Of a DNA stretch of 64,000 bases, positions 52,740 to 60,426 are shown one piece after another (the first letter of the stretch is position 1; each line of letters starts with the position of its first letter). The stretch is from contig NZ_CP013862.1 in assembly GCF_001307805.1 (NCBI RefSeq), positions 2,356,001 to 2,420,000 on the forward strand. The letters run 5' to 3'. Position numbers and translations under genes: made by a program. Source of the DNA: Lentibacillus amyloliquefaciens. GTDB taxonomy: Bacteria > Bacillota > Bacilli > Bacillales > Amphibacillaceae. The notes under the pieces are model-generated. The model ran no database searches, was not told the origin of the DNA, and saw only the letters and a program-made list of their open reading frames with translations.

Positions 52740-53783
52740 ATGCCAAATGCCGTTAAACTGACATCGCTCTCCTCTAAAGGCGGCTGCGGATGCAAAATTG
52801 GTCCGGCCGAGCTTGAAAATGTTCTCCATTCGCTACCGCAATCAGTCACGAATCCTAATTTACTTGTCGGGCTTGATACAAGTGATGATGCGGGCGTCTA
52901 TAAGTTAACCGATGATCTTGCACTCGTGCAGACCGTCGACTTTTTCACACCGATTGTCGATGATCCATATGATTTTGGTCAGGTAGCTGCCGCCAATGCC
53001 ATCAGTGATGTGTATGCCATGGGCGGAACACCGATTACAGCGTTGAATATCGTGGCGTTCCCTATCACAACATTGGATGAAAGCATACTGGCTGAAATCT
53101 TGCGTGGTGCAGGTGATAAACTGAAAGAAGCCGGTGTCTCACTTGTGGGCGGTCATTCGATCGATGACCAGGAGCCAAAGTTTGGCCTTGCTGTTACAGG
53201 AACCGTTCACCCGGACGAGATCAAAGCGAATACCGGCGCCAAGCCAGGGGACAAGCTGATTTTGACAAAGCCAATCGGCGTCGGCATCATGAGCAGTTCC
53301 CTGAAAAGGGATTTGCTGAACCAGGATGAAATTGACCGGGTTACACGCGTTATGACAACGTTGAACAAAACTGCTTCCGAAACGATGAACGATTTCACAG
53401 TCAATGCCAGCACTGATGTGACCGGGTTCGGCTTACTCGGCCATGCTTCAGAAATAGCAGCTGGAAGTAATGTGGAAGTACAGATTGATTCAAAATCAGT
53501 CCCTGTCCTCCCGCGTGTGAAAGAACTTGCTGAGGGCGGTGTCATTCCTGGCGGCACAAAAAGTAATTTTAACCACATAAAAGACATTGTATCGTTCTCG
53601 GAAGAGCTTGATCAGCTGGATCAATATATACTGTGTGACGCGATTACTTCGGGTGGACTGCTCATTTCAGCAGACAGCAGTGATGCCGAATCTCTCCTTG
53701 CTGAATTGCAGAGAAAAGGTGTGGAAGCAGAAATTATAGGTGAGATTTCAGATGGCAATAATGGTCATATTACAGTCAATTAG
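52740..53783 (+). CDS. selD: Selenide, water dikinase
   Basis: Makes selenophosphate from selenide and ATP. It is 347 residues. The active-site segment SSKGGCGCKIGP (Cys form, no selenocysteine) is followed by LVGLDTSDDAGVYKL, LVQTVDFFTPIVDDPYDFGQVAAANAISDVYAMGG-like metal/ATP motifs and VGGHSIDD. ATG at 52740 chosen because AAAGGATG is 5-8 nt upstream. It is followed 18 bp later by mnmH, which uses selenophosphate, so the pair makes selenouridine in tRNA. No selA, selB or selC is present in the window. Confidence 0.95.
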   Translation: MPNAVKLTSLSSKGGCGCKIGPAELENVLHSLPQSVTNPNLLVGLDTSDDAGVYKLTDDLALVQTVDFFTPIVDDPYDFGQVAAANAISDVYAMGGTPITALNIVAFPITTLDESILAEILRGAGDKLKEAGVSLVGGHSIDDQEPKFGLAVTGTVHPDEIKANTGAKPGDKLILTKPIGVGIMSSSLKRDLLNQDEIDRVTRVMTTLNKTASETMNDFTVNASTDVTGFGLLGHASEIAAGSNVEVQIDSKSVPVLPRVKELAEGGVIPGGTKSNFNHIKDIVSFSEELDQLDQYILCDAITSGGLLISADSSDAESLLAELQRKGVEAEIIGEISDGNNGHITVN

Positions 53784-53801
53784 TCAGGAAGTGATGACAG
53801 T

Positions 53802-54857
53802 ATGTTTCATGACATAACGTTAGAAGAATTGCTTAAACAACAGCATAACGAAAACCACACGATCATTGATGTGCGTTCACCGAAAGAATATAACGAAACA
53901 ACCATACCGGGCAGCATCAACATTCCGGTGTTTTCAGATGAGGAACGTGCTGAAGTCGGCACGCTTTATAAACAGGTCGGCAAAGAAACGGCGAAAGAAC
54001 GCGGCCTGGAAATCATGTCTGCCAAACTTCCCGAATTCATTGCCAGGTTTCAGGAGATTGATACACCAAAGACTGTGTTCTGCTGGCGGGGCGGCATGCG
54101 CAGCAAAACGGCCGCCACAGTCGTTGACTTAATGGGAATTGATGTATCCCGTCTTCAAGGCGGCGTCCGGGCATACCGCCAATGGGTCGTGAGCGAACTG
54201 GAAAAAGCCGACTTCCCGCCTGATATTGTTGTGTTGAACGGCAATACCGGAACAGGCAAAACAACGCTTCTTCATCAACTGGCTGAAAAAGGTTATCCGG
54301 TCATCGATCTTGAGGGAATGGCCGGGCACAAAGGTTCCATTTTCGGACACATCGGGGTTGAACCCAATATCCAGAAAGAATTTGAGTCCCAGCTTGTGCA
54401 ATCAATGCGCAAATTGCGGGATGCGCCGTTTGTTTTAATTGAAGGTGAAAGCAAACGGATCGGCAAAGTCACAATGCCTGAATTTTTGTTTGATAAGAAA
54501 GAACAAAGCACACAGCTGTTCATCAATCTGCCGGTGGAACAACGTGTCCGGAACATTTTGGACGACTACCAGCCCTGGAATCAGCCGGAAAAATTCATCG
54601 AAGCATTCGATCGTATCAAAAAACGCATTCATACACCAGTTGCCAAACAGATTGATGAGGATTTAAAGGAAGAAAATTATCACCAGGCTATCCGGCTGCT
54701 GCTTGAATATTACTATGATCCGAAATATACACATATGTTCGAAAAATATCTGAAAGACAAAACAAAAATCTTTGAAACCACCGATATGGAAGGCGCCTTT
54801 TCAAAAATTGAAAATGAATTATTTAAGATGTATCCTCAAAAGGCAAAATCTATGTAA
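53802..54857 (+). CDS. mnmH: tRNA 2-selenouridine synthase
   Basis: Replaces sulfur at the wobble 2-thiouridine of certain tRNAs with selenium. It is 351 residues. An N-terminal rhodanese domain has the catalytic Cys in TVFCWRGGMRSKT (about residue 91); a C-terminal P-loop domain has VLNGNTGTGKTTLLHQL. This two-domain order is diagnostic. It follows selD in one operon, AGGAAGTGATG upstream of the ATG. The next gene is separated by about 100 bp. Confidence 0.96.
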   Translation: MFHDITLEELLKQQHNENHTIIDVRSPKEYNETTIPGSINIPVFSDEERAEVGTLYKQVGKETAKERGLEIMSAKLPEFIARFQEIDTPKTVFCWRGGMRSKTAATVVDLMGIDVSRLQGGVRAYRQWVVSELEKADFPPDIVVLNGNTGTGKTTLLHQLAEKGYPVIDLEGMAGHKGSIFGHIGVEPNIQKEFESQLVQSMRKLRDAPFVLIEGESKRIGKVTMPEFLFDKKEQSTQLFINLPVEQRVRNILDDYQPWNQPEKFIEAFDRIKKRIHTPVAKQIDEDLKEENYHQAIRLLLEYYYDPKYTHMFEKYLKDKTKIFETTDMEGAFSKIENELFKMYPQKAKSM

Positions 54858-54964
54858 TACATGAATTGAAATAGTGTGTTCATCTTCTGTTCATACGCAT
54901 GCCATATACTTAACATAGATATCGAATGACAGTTTGTTTATTTAACAAAAGGAGAGAGTTACTA

Positions 54965-55357
54965 TTGGAAAGACACAGTAAAGTTTTACTTAGATTTTCC
55001 GCTTTATTCGCCCTGCTGGGTGCTTTCATCGGTTCACATATGGCAGGTGCAGGCAGCCTGGCGTTTAAGACCGTGCACGCCCACATCCTGGTTGTCGGCT
55101 GGCTGACGCTATTTGCCTGGGCTGTTTATTATAAAATCTTCACCCCGGCCAAAACGATCATCGCCACACTGCATGTCTACTCAGCAATTATCGGTTCAAT
55201 CGGTCTGACTGCCGGTATGTGGCTCTATTATATTCGTCCGTTTGGCCTCGCTGATGGATTGGTGACGGTTTTCTTTATTGTCGGCGGCTCGATTCTGCTC
55301 TTGAGCTTTGCACTGTTTGCAGTTCTGACGTTTATGCGAACGGAAGACGGGGATTAA
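54965..55357 (+). CDS. Four-helix membrane protein with haem-copper-oxidase-like histidine motif
   Basis: 130 residues, four predicted membrane helices. The second helix reads VHAHILVVGWLTLFAWAVYY, which resembles the His-containing helix of cbb3/NorB-type oxidase subunit I; another His lies in ATLHVYSAIIGSIG. So it may bind haem or be a stand-alone relic of such a subunit; function unknown. The TTG at 54965 has AAAGGAGAG upstream; a longer frame to 54926 lacks a site. The following 577 bp carry no gene. Confidence 0.6.
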   Translation: MERHSKVLLRFSALFALLGAFIGSHMAGAGSLAFKTVHAHILVVGWLTLFAWAVYYKIFTPAKTIIATLHVYSAIIGSIGLTAGMWLYYIRPFGLADGLVTVFFIVGGSILLLSFALFAVLTFMRTEDGD

Positions 55358-55490
55358 TTGTTGTGAACTTGAGCGAAAATATTGTGAACTTCAGATTTTG
55401 TGACAGTTTGAGCCAAATTAAAAGCGGAAGAGCCCTTAAATATGAAAAAGCTTGTACCGCATATTCGCCTTAAAAATTGCAAAGAAGCAA

Positions 55491-55517
55491 TAAGCCGGGT
55501 AAGACCTGGCTTTTTTA
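55491..55517 (+). terminator. Terminator hairpin
   Basis: AAGCCGGGT / ACCTGGCTT with T-run, one G-T pair; about 130 bp after the four-helix membrane gene. Confidence 0.75.
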
Positions 55518-55658
55518 TTTTTAGGCTATTTTCTTAACTTTTGTTGTTCTTTAATCGTGCAGTTGATGTAAACTGCGACACAGATATTTCGTGAGCCTCT
55601 CTAGCGACTCAGCTGGAATATACATGGCCCTCGTCGTGTTGCAAGTGATGTCATTGAA

Positions 55659-55746
55659 GCCCATATTTCTATTCTCGGGCTGATATTTCCGTTCTCGAGC
55701 CCATGTTTCTCCTCTCGCGCCTATGTATCTGTTTTCCGGCCCATGC
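55659..55746. repeat. Degenerate 20-bp tandem array A2
   Basis: Units of exactly 20 bp start at 55659, 55679, 55699, 55719 and 55739 (the last partial). Typical unit: GCTGATATTTCCGTTCTCGA. It shares period and sequence with array A1 near 22.9 kb (about 15/20 between the best units). The array runs directly into repeat R5. Confidence 0.75.
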
Positions 55747-55813
55747 CCGATTCTGTTCAACTAACATTCAGCGGAAAAGTGCGCTCCGCTGAATGAAGTT
55801 TCACTTTATGGAT
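55743..55813 (-). repeat. Dispersed structured repeat, copy R5 (5' half only, minus orientation)
   Basis: Minus strand: ATAAAGTGAAACTTCATTC, then hairpin CAGCGGA / TCCGCTG, then TTAGTTGAACAGAATCGGG. The second half is missing and the junction leads into array A2. Confidence 0.75.
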
Positions 55814-55881
55814 TTTATGTCAAAAACAACGGACTTTTAGAAAGCAGCTTTTTTATGATTTTCAAATTGTATCGAACATTA

Positions 55882-55902
55882 AACCAAAATTTTGGTTATA
55901 AT
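55882..55902 (+). promoter_or_regulatory. Palindrome overlapping the promoter of the nucleotidyltransferase pair
   Basis: AACCAAAATTTTGGTT is a perfect 16-bp palindrome (55882-55897) that ends on the first base of TATAAT (55897-55902). It lies about 38 bp before the first gene and is well placed for autorepression. No convincing -35 is visible, so an activator or weak promoter is possible. Confidence 0.55.
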
Positions 55903-55934
55903 GATTATAATAACAAAATAAAGGTGGTGCTTTC

Positions 55935-56174
55935 ATGCGGTCAGCCAAAATAACTCGGATTAACAAAAACATCGCCAAAAACCGTAAAAAGGTTAACGCT
56001 CAATTGAATGAAGATCGAGCTAAAAATCCAAGAATCCGGCGTTCAAGACTACGATCAGAAGATGAACAAAAAACTTTAACCGAAATCACAAAGGCTAGTG
56101 TTGAGCGGGCTAAACGAGAAGGGAAAATGAAAATAATCGGTAATCGGAGGATGTATTATGATCCGTCTGAATGA
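55935..56174 (+). CDS. Small basic protein, putative antitoxin of the nucleotidyltransferase pair
   Basis: 79 residues, strongly basic at the N-terminus (ITRINKNIAKNRKKVNAQLNEDRAKNPRIRRSRLR) and with a helix ending in KREGKMKIIGNRRMYYDPSE. I do not recognise the family. It overlaps the nucleotidyltransferase gene by 17 nt, which shows coupling, and a palindrome sits in its promoter. This layout is common in toxin-antitoxin and AbiE-type modules, but no function is shown. Ribosome site AAAGGTGG, 8 nt before the ATG. Confidence 0.55.
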   Translation: MRSAKITRINKNIAKNRKKVNAQLNEDRAKNPRIRRSRLRSEDEQKTLTEITKASVERAKREGKMKIIGNRRMYYDPSE

Positions 56175-56743
56175 ATTGAAACAGCATTTTAAGGAACTCA
56201 ATTCTTTCTCAAAACATGAAAGGATGATACAAGTTTGCGGTCTATTAACAGCGTACTTCCAGCAAAAAAACATTCATCCGATAATCGTTGGCGGGTTATC
56301 TGTGGAGTTATATACAAGAAACAATTATACAACTTATGATATCGATTTAATAAGTGATGGACGTGATAAATTCGATAAATTGTTTACCAATGAACTCGGA
56401 TTTAACAAGGAAGGCCGAAGCTGGTACCACCAGGAATTAGAGATTTCCTTATCACCTTCCAAATAACCATTTGGAAGGTGATAAGGAAAAAGTCGTTGAA
56501 ATGGAATTAGAAAACGGGCTCATTATCTATGTAATCGGTGTCGAGGATCTGATTATTCACAGGCTTGAATCCGCCGTTGTTTCACATCCCAAGAATCCGA
56601 ATTGGACAGATGATTACCACTGGGCACAGCGAATGTTTCAAATCCACCAGGATGATTCCGAAATGATGGACATGAACTATATATTAGACGCAGCTCAAAA
56701 AGCACAGGTCGATCATATCATCAAAAAGTGGTTAAATAACTAA
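56158..56743 (+). pseudogene. AbiEii/DUF6036-like nucleotidyltransferase, split at a perfect palindrome
   Basis: The first frame (56158-56466) has the nucleotidyltransferase core IIVGGLSVELYTRNNYTTYDIDLISDG (the GG-S and D-x-D catalytic motif) and then stops. The second frame contains LEGDKEKVVEMELENGLIIYVIGVEDLIIHRLE and ends at 56743. A change of frame around 56450-56470 restores one protein of about 194 residues, as expected for this family of nucleotide-transfer toxins or resistance proteins. Exactly at the break lies a perfect 21-bp inverted repeat with a 4-bp loop (56444-56489), which may have caused the mutation. Coupled to the small upstream gene. Confidence 0.7.
56444..56489. repeat. 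Perfect 21-bp inverted repeat inside the nucleotidyltransferase gene
   Basis: Left arm 56444-56464 starts TTTCCTTATCACC; right arm 56469-56489 is its exact reverse complement; loop AACC. Such long perfect palindromes are unusual inside coding DNA and coincide with the frame break. Confidence 0.9.
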
Positions 56744-56774
56744 GTACCTGCCACCGCTCGTGACAGGCATTTAG

Positions 56775-57722
56775 TTATTGTTTTAGCTTTTTGAAGTAAT
56801 CAATGATACCAAGCGCGCAGACCTGCATATCCAAATTGAGTATAATATAGACATCATGGTCGGTCCGCAATCCTCTTATCGATAATTCACCTTTAACCTG
56901 CTCCAGCATGCGGGATGCCAGTACATCGTACCCTTTCCCTTCCGACACCGTTTCTTCACCGATATCAACAAAAATATCCAGCCATTCGGAAACTTGATCA
57001 AACGCTTGATTAACATTTTCCGTCATACCGAAATGCCCGTAATAAATCCTGTCCGGGCTCATATTGCGGATGCGGTCGATTGACGCACGCATGGCGTTCG
57101 GATCAAAATGATTCGGGGAAGTTGACGGCAAAAAGAAATCAATACCCTCATTAATCAGCTGTTGGTAGCGAATCCCAACTGTATCCCCGGTGAACAATCC
57201 ATTGCTGATCGGATCATAAATACTGAAATGATGCCGCGCATGGCCTGGTGTGTCCAGAAATTCCAATGTACAGTTACTGCCAATTTTAAGTTTCTTACCG
57301 TCCTCCTTAACGATCAGACGGTCTTCCGGCACTGGGATGATTGGATCAAATAACTCACTGAAGCTCTCACCATAGACACCTCTGGCTCCTGCAACAAGCT
57401 TTGTCGGATCCACCAAATGTCTGGCACCTTTCGGATGAACCACGACTGTGGCATTCGGACAATCCTGAAGGAGCAAGCCAGCCCCGCCGGCGTGATCAAG
57501 ATGCACATGTGTCACGATAATATACCTCACATCTTCCAAAGCGTAACCAAGTTCATCGAGGCCTTTTTTGATGTATTTCACTGAAGGGCTTGGTCCTGTT
57601 TCGATCAGCGTCAGGTCGTTTTCGTCAATCACATATGTACCTGTGCGCTCAGCTGCACCCAAATCAAATCCATCGATTAAGTGAATACGCTCATCCAGTT
57701 GAATCGGCTTTTTATCCTCCAT
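56775..57722 (-). CDS. MBL-fold metallohydrolase
   Basis: 315 residues, cytoplasmic. The zinc motif is VTHVHLDHAGG (about residues 73-83), followed by DTPGHARHHFSIYD, LFTGDTVGI and YYGHFGMTEN with the last His. It belongs to a long MBL group that acts on esters or cyclic compounds; the substrate is unknown and it is not closely related to the 8989 gene. I chose the ATG at 57722 (GGGGGGAG 5 nt upstream); a GTG two codons earlier is possible. A small hairpin CCTGCCAC / GTGACAGG lies before its stop. Confidence 0.85.
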   Translation of the reverse strand: MEDKKPIQLDERIHLIDGFDLGAAERTGTYVIDENDLTLIETGPSPSVKYIKKGLDELGYALEDVRYIIVTHVHLDHAGGAGLLLQDCPNATVVVHPKGARHLVDPTKLVAGARGVYGESFSELFDPIIPVPEDRLIVKEDGKKLKIGSNCTLEFLDTPGHARHHFSIYDPISNGLFTGDTVGIRYQQLINEGIDFFLPSTSPNHFDPNAMRASIDRIRNMSPDRIYYGHFGMTENVNQAFDQVSEWLDIFVDIGEETVSEGKGYDVLASRMLEQVKGELSIRGLRTDHDVYIILNLDMQVCALGIIDYFKKLKQ

Positions 57723-57797
57723 TTCCACTCCCCCCCTTCATCAGTTCCTCTCCATATTATACAACAATCCACCGGCAGAAAACGACTTTCAAAAAAG

Positions 57798-59093
57798 TTA
57801 TTTAAACCCATTTTTGTTCAAAAAGTCCACAATCCCTTCCATAAGTCCATCTGCCAGCGGTAAATCGGGATTACTGTAGGTTTCCATATTCCCCTGTTCA
57901 TCTTCCGGTGCATCTTTTAACACGTGATTCATTTTATCAAGAACCATTCGTTCAGCATCCGGCTTGGTTTCATGAAGCAATTCCGCTTCACTGTCTGCAA
58001 CTTGCAAATCACGGCCACCGCTAACAACAAGCACCGGCATCTCAAGTTCAGTGATTTCTTCGGCAGGATCATATTGCATCCATGACGCGATAAAATTCTG
58101 AACAGATGGTCTGAAGACACTTTGCAGTTCCTGGCTGACGTCTTTAACTTGTTTGCCTGCTCTCAGCTTTTCAAGAATTGGCTCCGCTTCCTGTAATGAC
58201 GCCTCAGACAGTTGGTTTTCCAGTTGATCATGAAGAACCTCATCAATCGAACGACCCGTACCGGCAAGTGAAATAAAGGCATCTGCATGCCCTTCCTGTG
58301 CAGCCAGCATGCCCACAAGTGAGCCCTGACTGTGTCCGATAATGCCTATGTCAGAAAAATCTTCACTCCGGGCAAGCAACTCAGTCCAGGCCGCCGCATC
58401 ATTCACAAATTGATTAAACTTGAGTTCATTTTCCGGAATGGAAGCTTCCAGGTTTTTTCCAACACCGCGCTTATCATAGCGCACACTGGCAATTCCATTT
58501 TCGGCTAATCCCTCAGCCAGTATTTTCAGACTGTTATTCGCTCCCTGAATGCCGGCTGAATTCCCGTTGCGGTCAGTCGGGCCTGACCCCGGGATAATCA
58601 GCATCACCGGGAAAGGGCCACTGCCATCAGGTTTCTCCAGCTCGCCGTAAAGTGTTCCTTCATTCGTTTCCACACTCAAGAAATTCTCATCATTTTCATC
58701 GACAGGACCACCTTTCGTTAACTTAAATGGAAACGTTTGCCCCTGTTGACTAAAATCACCTTCAATCACGTTATCCTTGAAAACCCCATCGAATGAAATC
58801 TGCTGTCCCTGTATTTCCATAAAAAAAGCGACATTTTCCCCATCAACATTAACCGAAGACAGGGGATAATCTTTAATGCCCTGAACTGGAATACTGATGG
58901 TCCCGGACCAGTCATTTTCGTTGGTTAGATTAACAATGATATCCAGCTGCTGCGCGGGAATTTCAATTGCTCCTGTCCATTTGCCATTCACAGCCGCACT
59001 CTCCTTAGATTTATTATTAGCATCACCATTGCACCCGGCAACCGCTGCCAGTATGAAAATAATCAAACATAAAATAAATGCTGATTGTCTCAC
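57798..59093 (-). CDS. Alpha/beta-hydrolase lipoprotein with N-terminal beta domain
   Basis: 431 residues, exported and lipid-anchored: signal peptide with lipobox VAGC (Cys at about 21). Residues ~35-135 form a beta-rich domain (GKWTGAIEIPAQQLDIIVNL, IEGDFSQQGQTFPFKL). The hydrolase domain starts at about 140, with oxyanion region IIPGSGPTDRNG, nucleophile elbow IGHSQGS (Ser), the acid in VVSGGRDLQV and His in DKMNHVLKD. Similar proteins are peptidase- or esterase-like with unknown substrates. The start is GTG with AGAGGGGGAT upstream. Confidence 0.88.
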   Translation of the reverse strand: MRQSAFILCLIIFILAAVAGCNGDANNKSKESAAVNGKWTGAIEIPAQQLDIIVNLTNENDWSGTISIPVQGIKDYPLSSVNVDGENVAFFMEIQGQQISFDGVFKDNVIEGDFSQQGQTFPFKLTKGGPVDENDENFLSVETNEGTLYGELEKPDGSGPFPVMLIIPGSGPTDRNGNSAGIQGANNSLKILAEGLAENGIASVRYDKRGVGKNLEASIPENELKFNQFVNDAAAWTELLARSEDFSDIGIIGHSQGSLVGMLAAQEGHADAFISLAGTGRSIDEVLHDQLENQLSEASLQEAEPILEKLRAGKQVKDVSQELQSVFRPSVQNFIASWMQYDPAEEITELEMPVLVVSGGRDLQVADSEAELLHETKPDAERMVLDKMNHVLKDAPEDEQGNMETYSNPDLPLADGLMEGIVDFLNKNGFK

Positions 59094-59186
59094 AGAAATA
59101 TCCCCCTCTGCATTTGCCGGTACTACGATAATGGGAAGCAGAAGGTTTCATAACTGAAAAAATGCTCCATAACTATGGTGGATGGT

Positions 59187-59396
59187 GGGCTTCTCGATCG
59201 TTTTGATGGGCTTCTCGATCGTTTTGATGGGCTTCTCGATCGTTTTGATGGGCTTCTCGATCGTTTTGATGGGCTTCTCGATCGTTTTGATGGGCTTCTC
59301 GATCGTTTTGATGGGCTTCTCGATCGTTTTGATGGGCTTCTCGATCGTTTTGATGGGCTTCTCGATCGTTTTGATGGGCTTCTCGATCGTTTTGAT
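59187..59396. repeat. Perfect 21-bp tandem array A3 (ten copies)
   Basis: Ten consecutive identical 21-bp units, each beginning GGGCTTCTCGATCG and ending TTTTGAT, total 210 bp. The unit length is a multiple of three and has no stops in any frame, so long false reading frames (GLLDRFD, GFSIVLM, KTIEKPI repeats) appear on both strands; none has a credible ribosome site. Each unit holds one CGATCG. Hairpin H follows immediately. Confidence 0.97.
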
Positions 59397-59429
59397 GTTT
59401 TGCACCTTCGCGTATGCTCGGTGCAAAAC
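59397..59429. repeat. Dispersed hairpin H, copy 2
   Basis: GTTTTGCACC / GGTGCAAAAC perfect 10-bp stem, loop starting TTCG. It matches copy 1 at 24652 (between the T-boxes); similarity extends downstream to CACTTTA. It could be a terminator-like end of the array. Confidence 0.75.
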
Positions 59430-59542
59430 ACCAAAATTAAACGCCACTTTATAAAAAATGGCAATAACAAACCGGCTATTCGATACATAATGAGCCAATT
59501 TCATACCAAAATAACAGTGAATACTTTTAGGAGGTTATGTTG

Positions 59543-60154
59543 ATGCAAAACCAGCAGCAAAATTTTACGGACACGACGCAACTGCCACCGCAGCAGCATT
59601 ATGGCGGACATGACATGTTTGATGGACATGAAGCTTTATCATCACTGACAGGTGCCATGGATCAATGCGTACTCTACGACCAATATATTCAGGATCCGGA
59701 ATTGCAGACAATGTCACAAAAGCACCGCGCTTTCTGCAACCAGCTGTATAACACCATCGTTGATACGTATCAATCCGGACAGGATCCGGCTGTCGATACC
59801 CAGTCCTATAAAATGGACCAGAACAATACTGTTACGTATGGCATGCAGCCTCCGTCACAGCCGTCAACACCTGTTCAGTCGGTGAGTGAAATCAATGACG
59901 AGAAGATTTCCGGCTTTATGATGGGTTCGCTGAAATCAGCTGCAACAGCATTTACAAGTGCTTCGCTGGAGATGACCAATCCCGTTATGCGTCGTGTGCT
60001 GGCAGACAGCGTTCCAAACTTAATTGAAATGGCCTATGAAGTATTCCTTTATCAAAACAAAAATCAATATTACCAAGTGCCTCAACTGCAGCAGCAGGAT
60101 ATGCAGGCATTTCAGCAAAGCTATGCACCAAGCCAGGGAACAATGCCGCACTAA
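59543..60154 (+). CDS. CotF-family spore coat protein
   Basis: 203 residues, Gln/Tyr/His-rich at both ends (QNQQQNFTDTTQLPPQQHYGGHD; YYQVPQLQQQDMQAFQQSY). The middle is a helical CotF-type (ferritin-like) domain: ALSSLTGAMDQCVLYDQYIQDPELQTMSQKHRAFCNQLYNTIVDTY, then DEKISGFMMGSLKSAATAFTSASLEMTNPVMRRVLADSVPNLIEMAYEVF in short form. CotF relatives are structural proteins of the spore coat. I chose the ATG at 59543 (AGGAGG 8 nt upstream). It ends with a strong terminator and is not near the CotX cluster. Confidence 0.9.
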   Translation: MQNQQQNFTDTTQLPPQQHYGGHDMFDGHEALSSLTGAMDQCVLYDQYIQDPELQTMSQKHRAFCNQLYNTIVDTYQSGQDPAVDTQSYKMDQNNTVTYGMQPPSQPSTPVQSVSEINDEKISGFMMGSLKSAATAFTSASLEMTNPVMRRVLADSVPNLIEMAYEVFLYQNKNQYYQVPQLQQQDMQAFQQSYAPSQGTMPH

Positions 60155-60169
60155 CTTAAGCGAGGTCAA

Positions 60170-60205
60170 AAAGAAGGAATCGGTAAAACAACCGATTCCT
60201 TCTTT
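60170..60205 (+). terminator. Terminator after the CotF-like gene
   Basis: AAGAAGGAATCGGT / ACCGATTCCTTCTT perfect 14-bp stem, 6-nt loop, T-rich end. Confidence 0.92.
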
Positions 60206-60249
60206 ATCGTGTTTTTAAGTTATTTGCTCTGACACTTTGGCCAATCATA

Positions 60250-60423
60250 TCAGTCGAGCAGACGATTGTTTTCATCGACGGACATGATGCGGGCGGAGCG
60301 GGAGATATCTTCAATATCACGTGTCCCGTCCCCATAACAAACACTGCATTGGTACTGCCACCCCTCATCATCAGAAAGCATACCTGTACCCTCACAGGCT
60401 TTGCACATATTATCGCGAGCCAT
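60250..60423 (-). CDS. 57-residue zinc-ribbon-like protein downstream of aconitase
   Basis: A short gene with AGGAGG 7 nt before its ATG at 60423. Its start lies 3 bp after the aconitase stop. The protein holds two CxxC pairs spaced like half of a DnaJ zinc-finger: MCKACEGTGMLSDDEG and QCSVCYGDG, then an acidic end IMSVDENNRLLD. A zinc knuckle is very likely; function is not known. Proteins of this size are often missed in annotation. Coupling to aconitase suggests a shared transcript, and perhaps a role in its assembly or oxidative-stress response, but that is speculation. Confidence 0.8.
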   Translation of the reverse strand: MARDNMCKACEGTGMLSDDEGWQYQCSVCYGDGTRDIEDISRSARIMSVDENNRLLD

Positions 60424-60426
60424 GAT

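Noticed and set aside
54965..55357. Functional haem-copper oxidase subunit I
   Set aside because: Only four helices and a few histidines; full subunit I has twelve helices and six conserved His. Kept only as a membrane protein with an oxidase-like motif.
59187..59396. CRISPR array
   Set aside because: The units are contiguous without spacers, and no cas genes are in the window. Arrays A1 and A2 are degenerate tandem repeats, also without spacers.
59148..59543. Long overlapping reading frames (90-122 residues) with heptapeptide repeats across the 21-bp array
   Set aside because: The 21-bp unit is a multiple of three and lacks stops in every frame on both strands, so such frames arise automatically. 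None has a ribosome site and all contradict each other.
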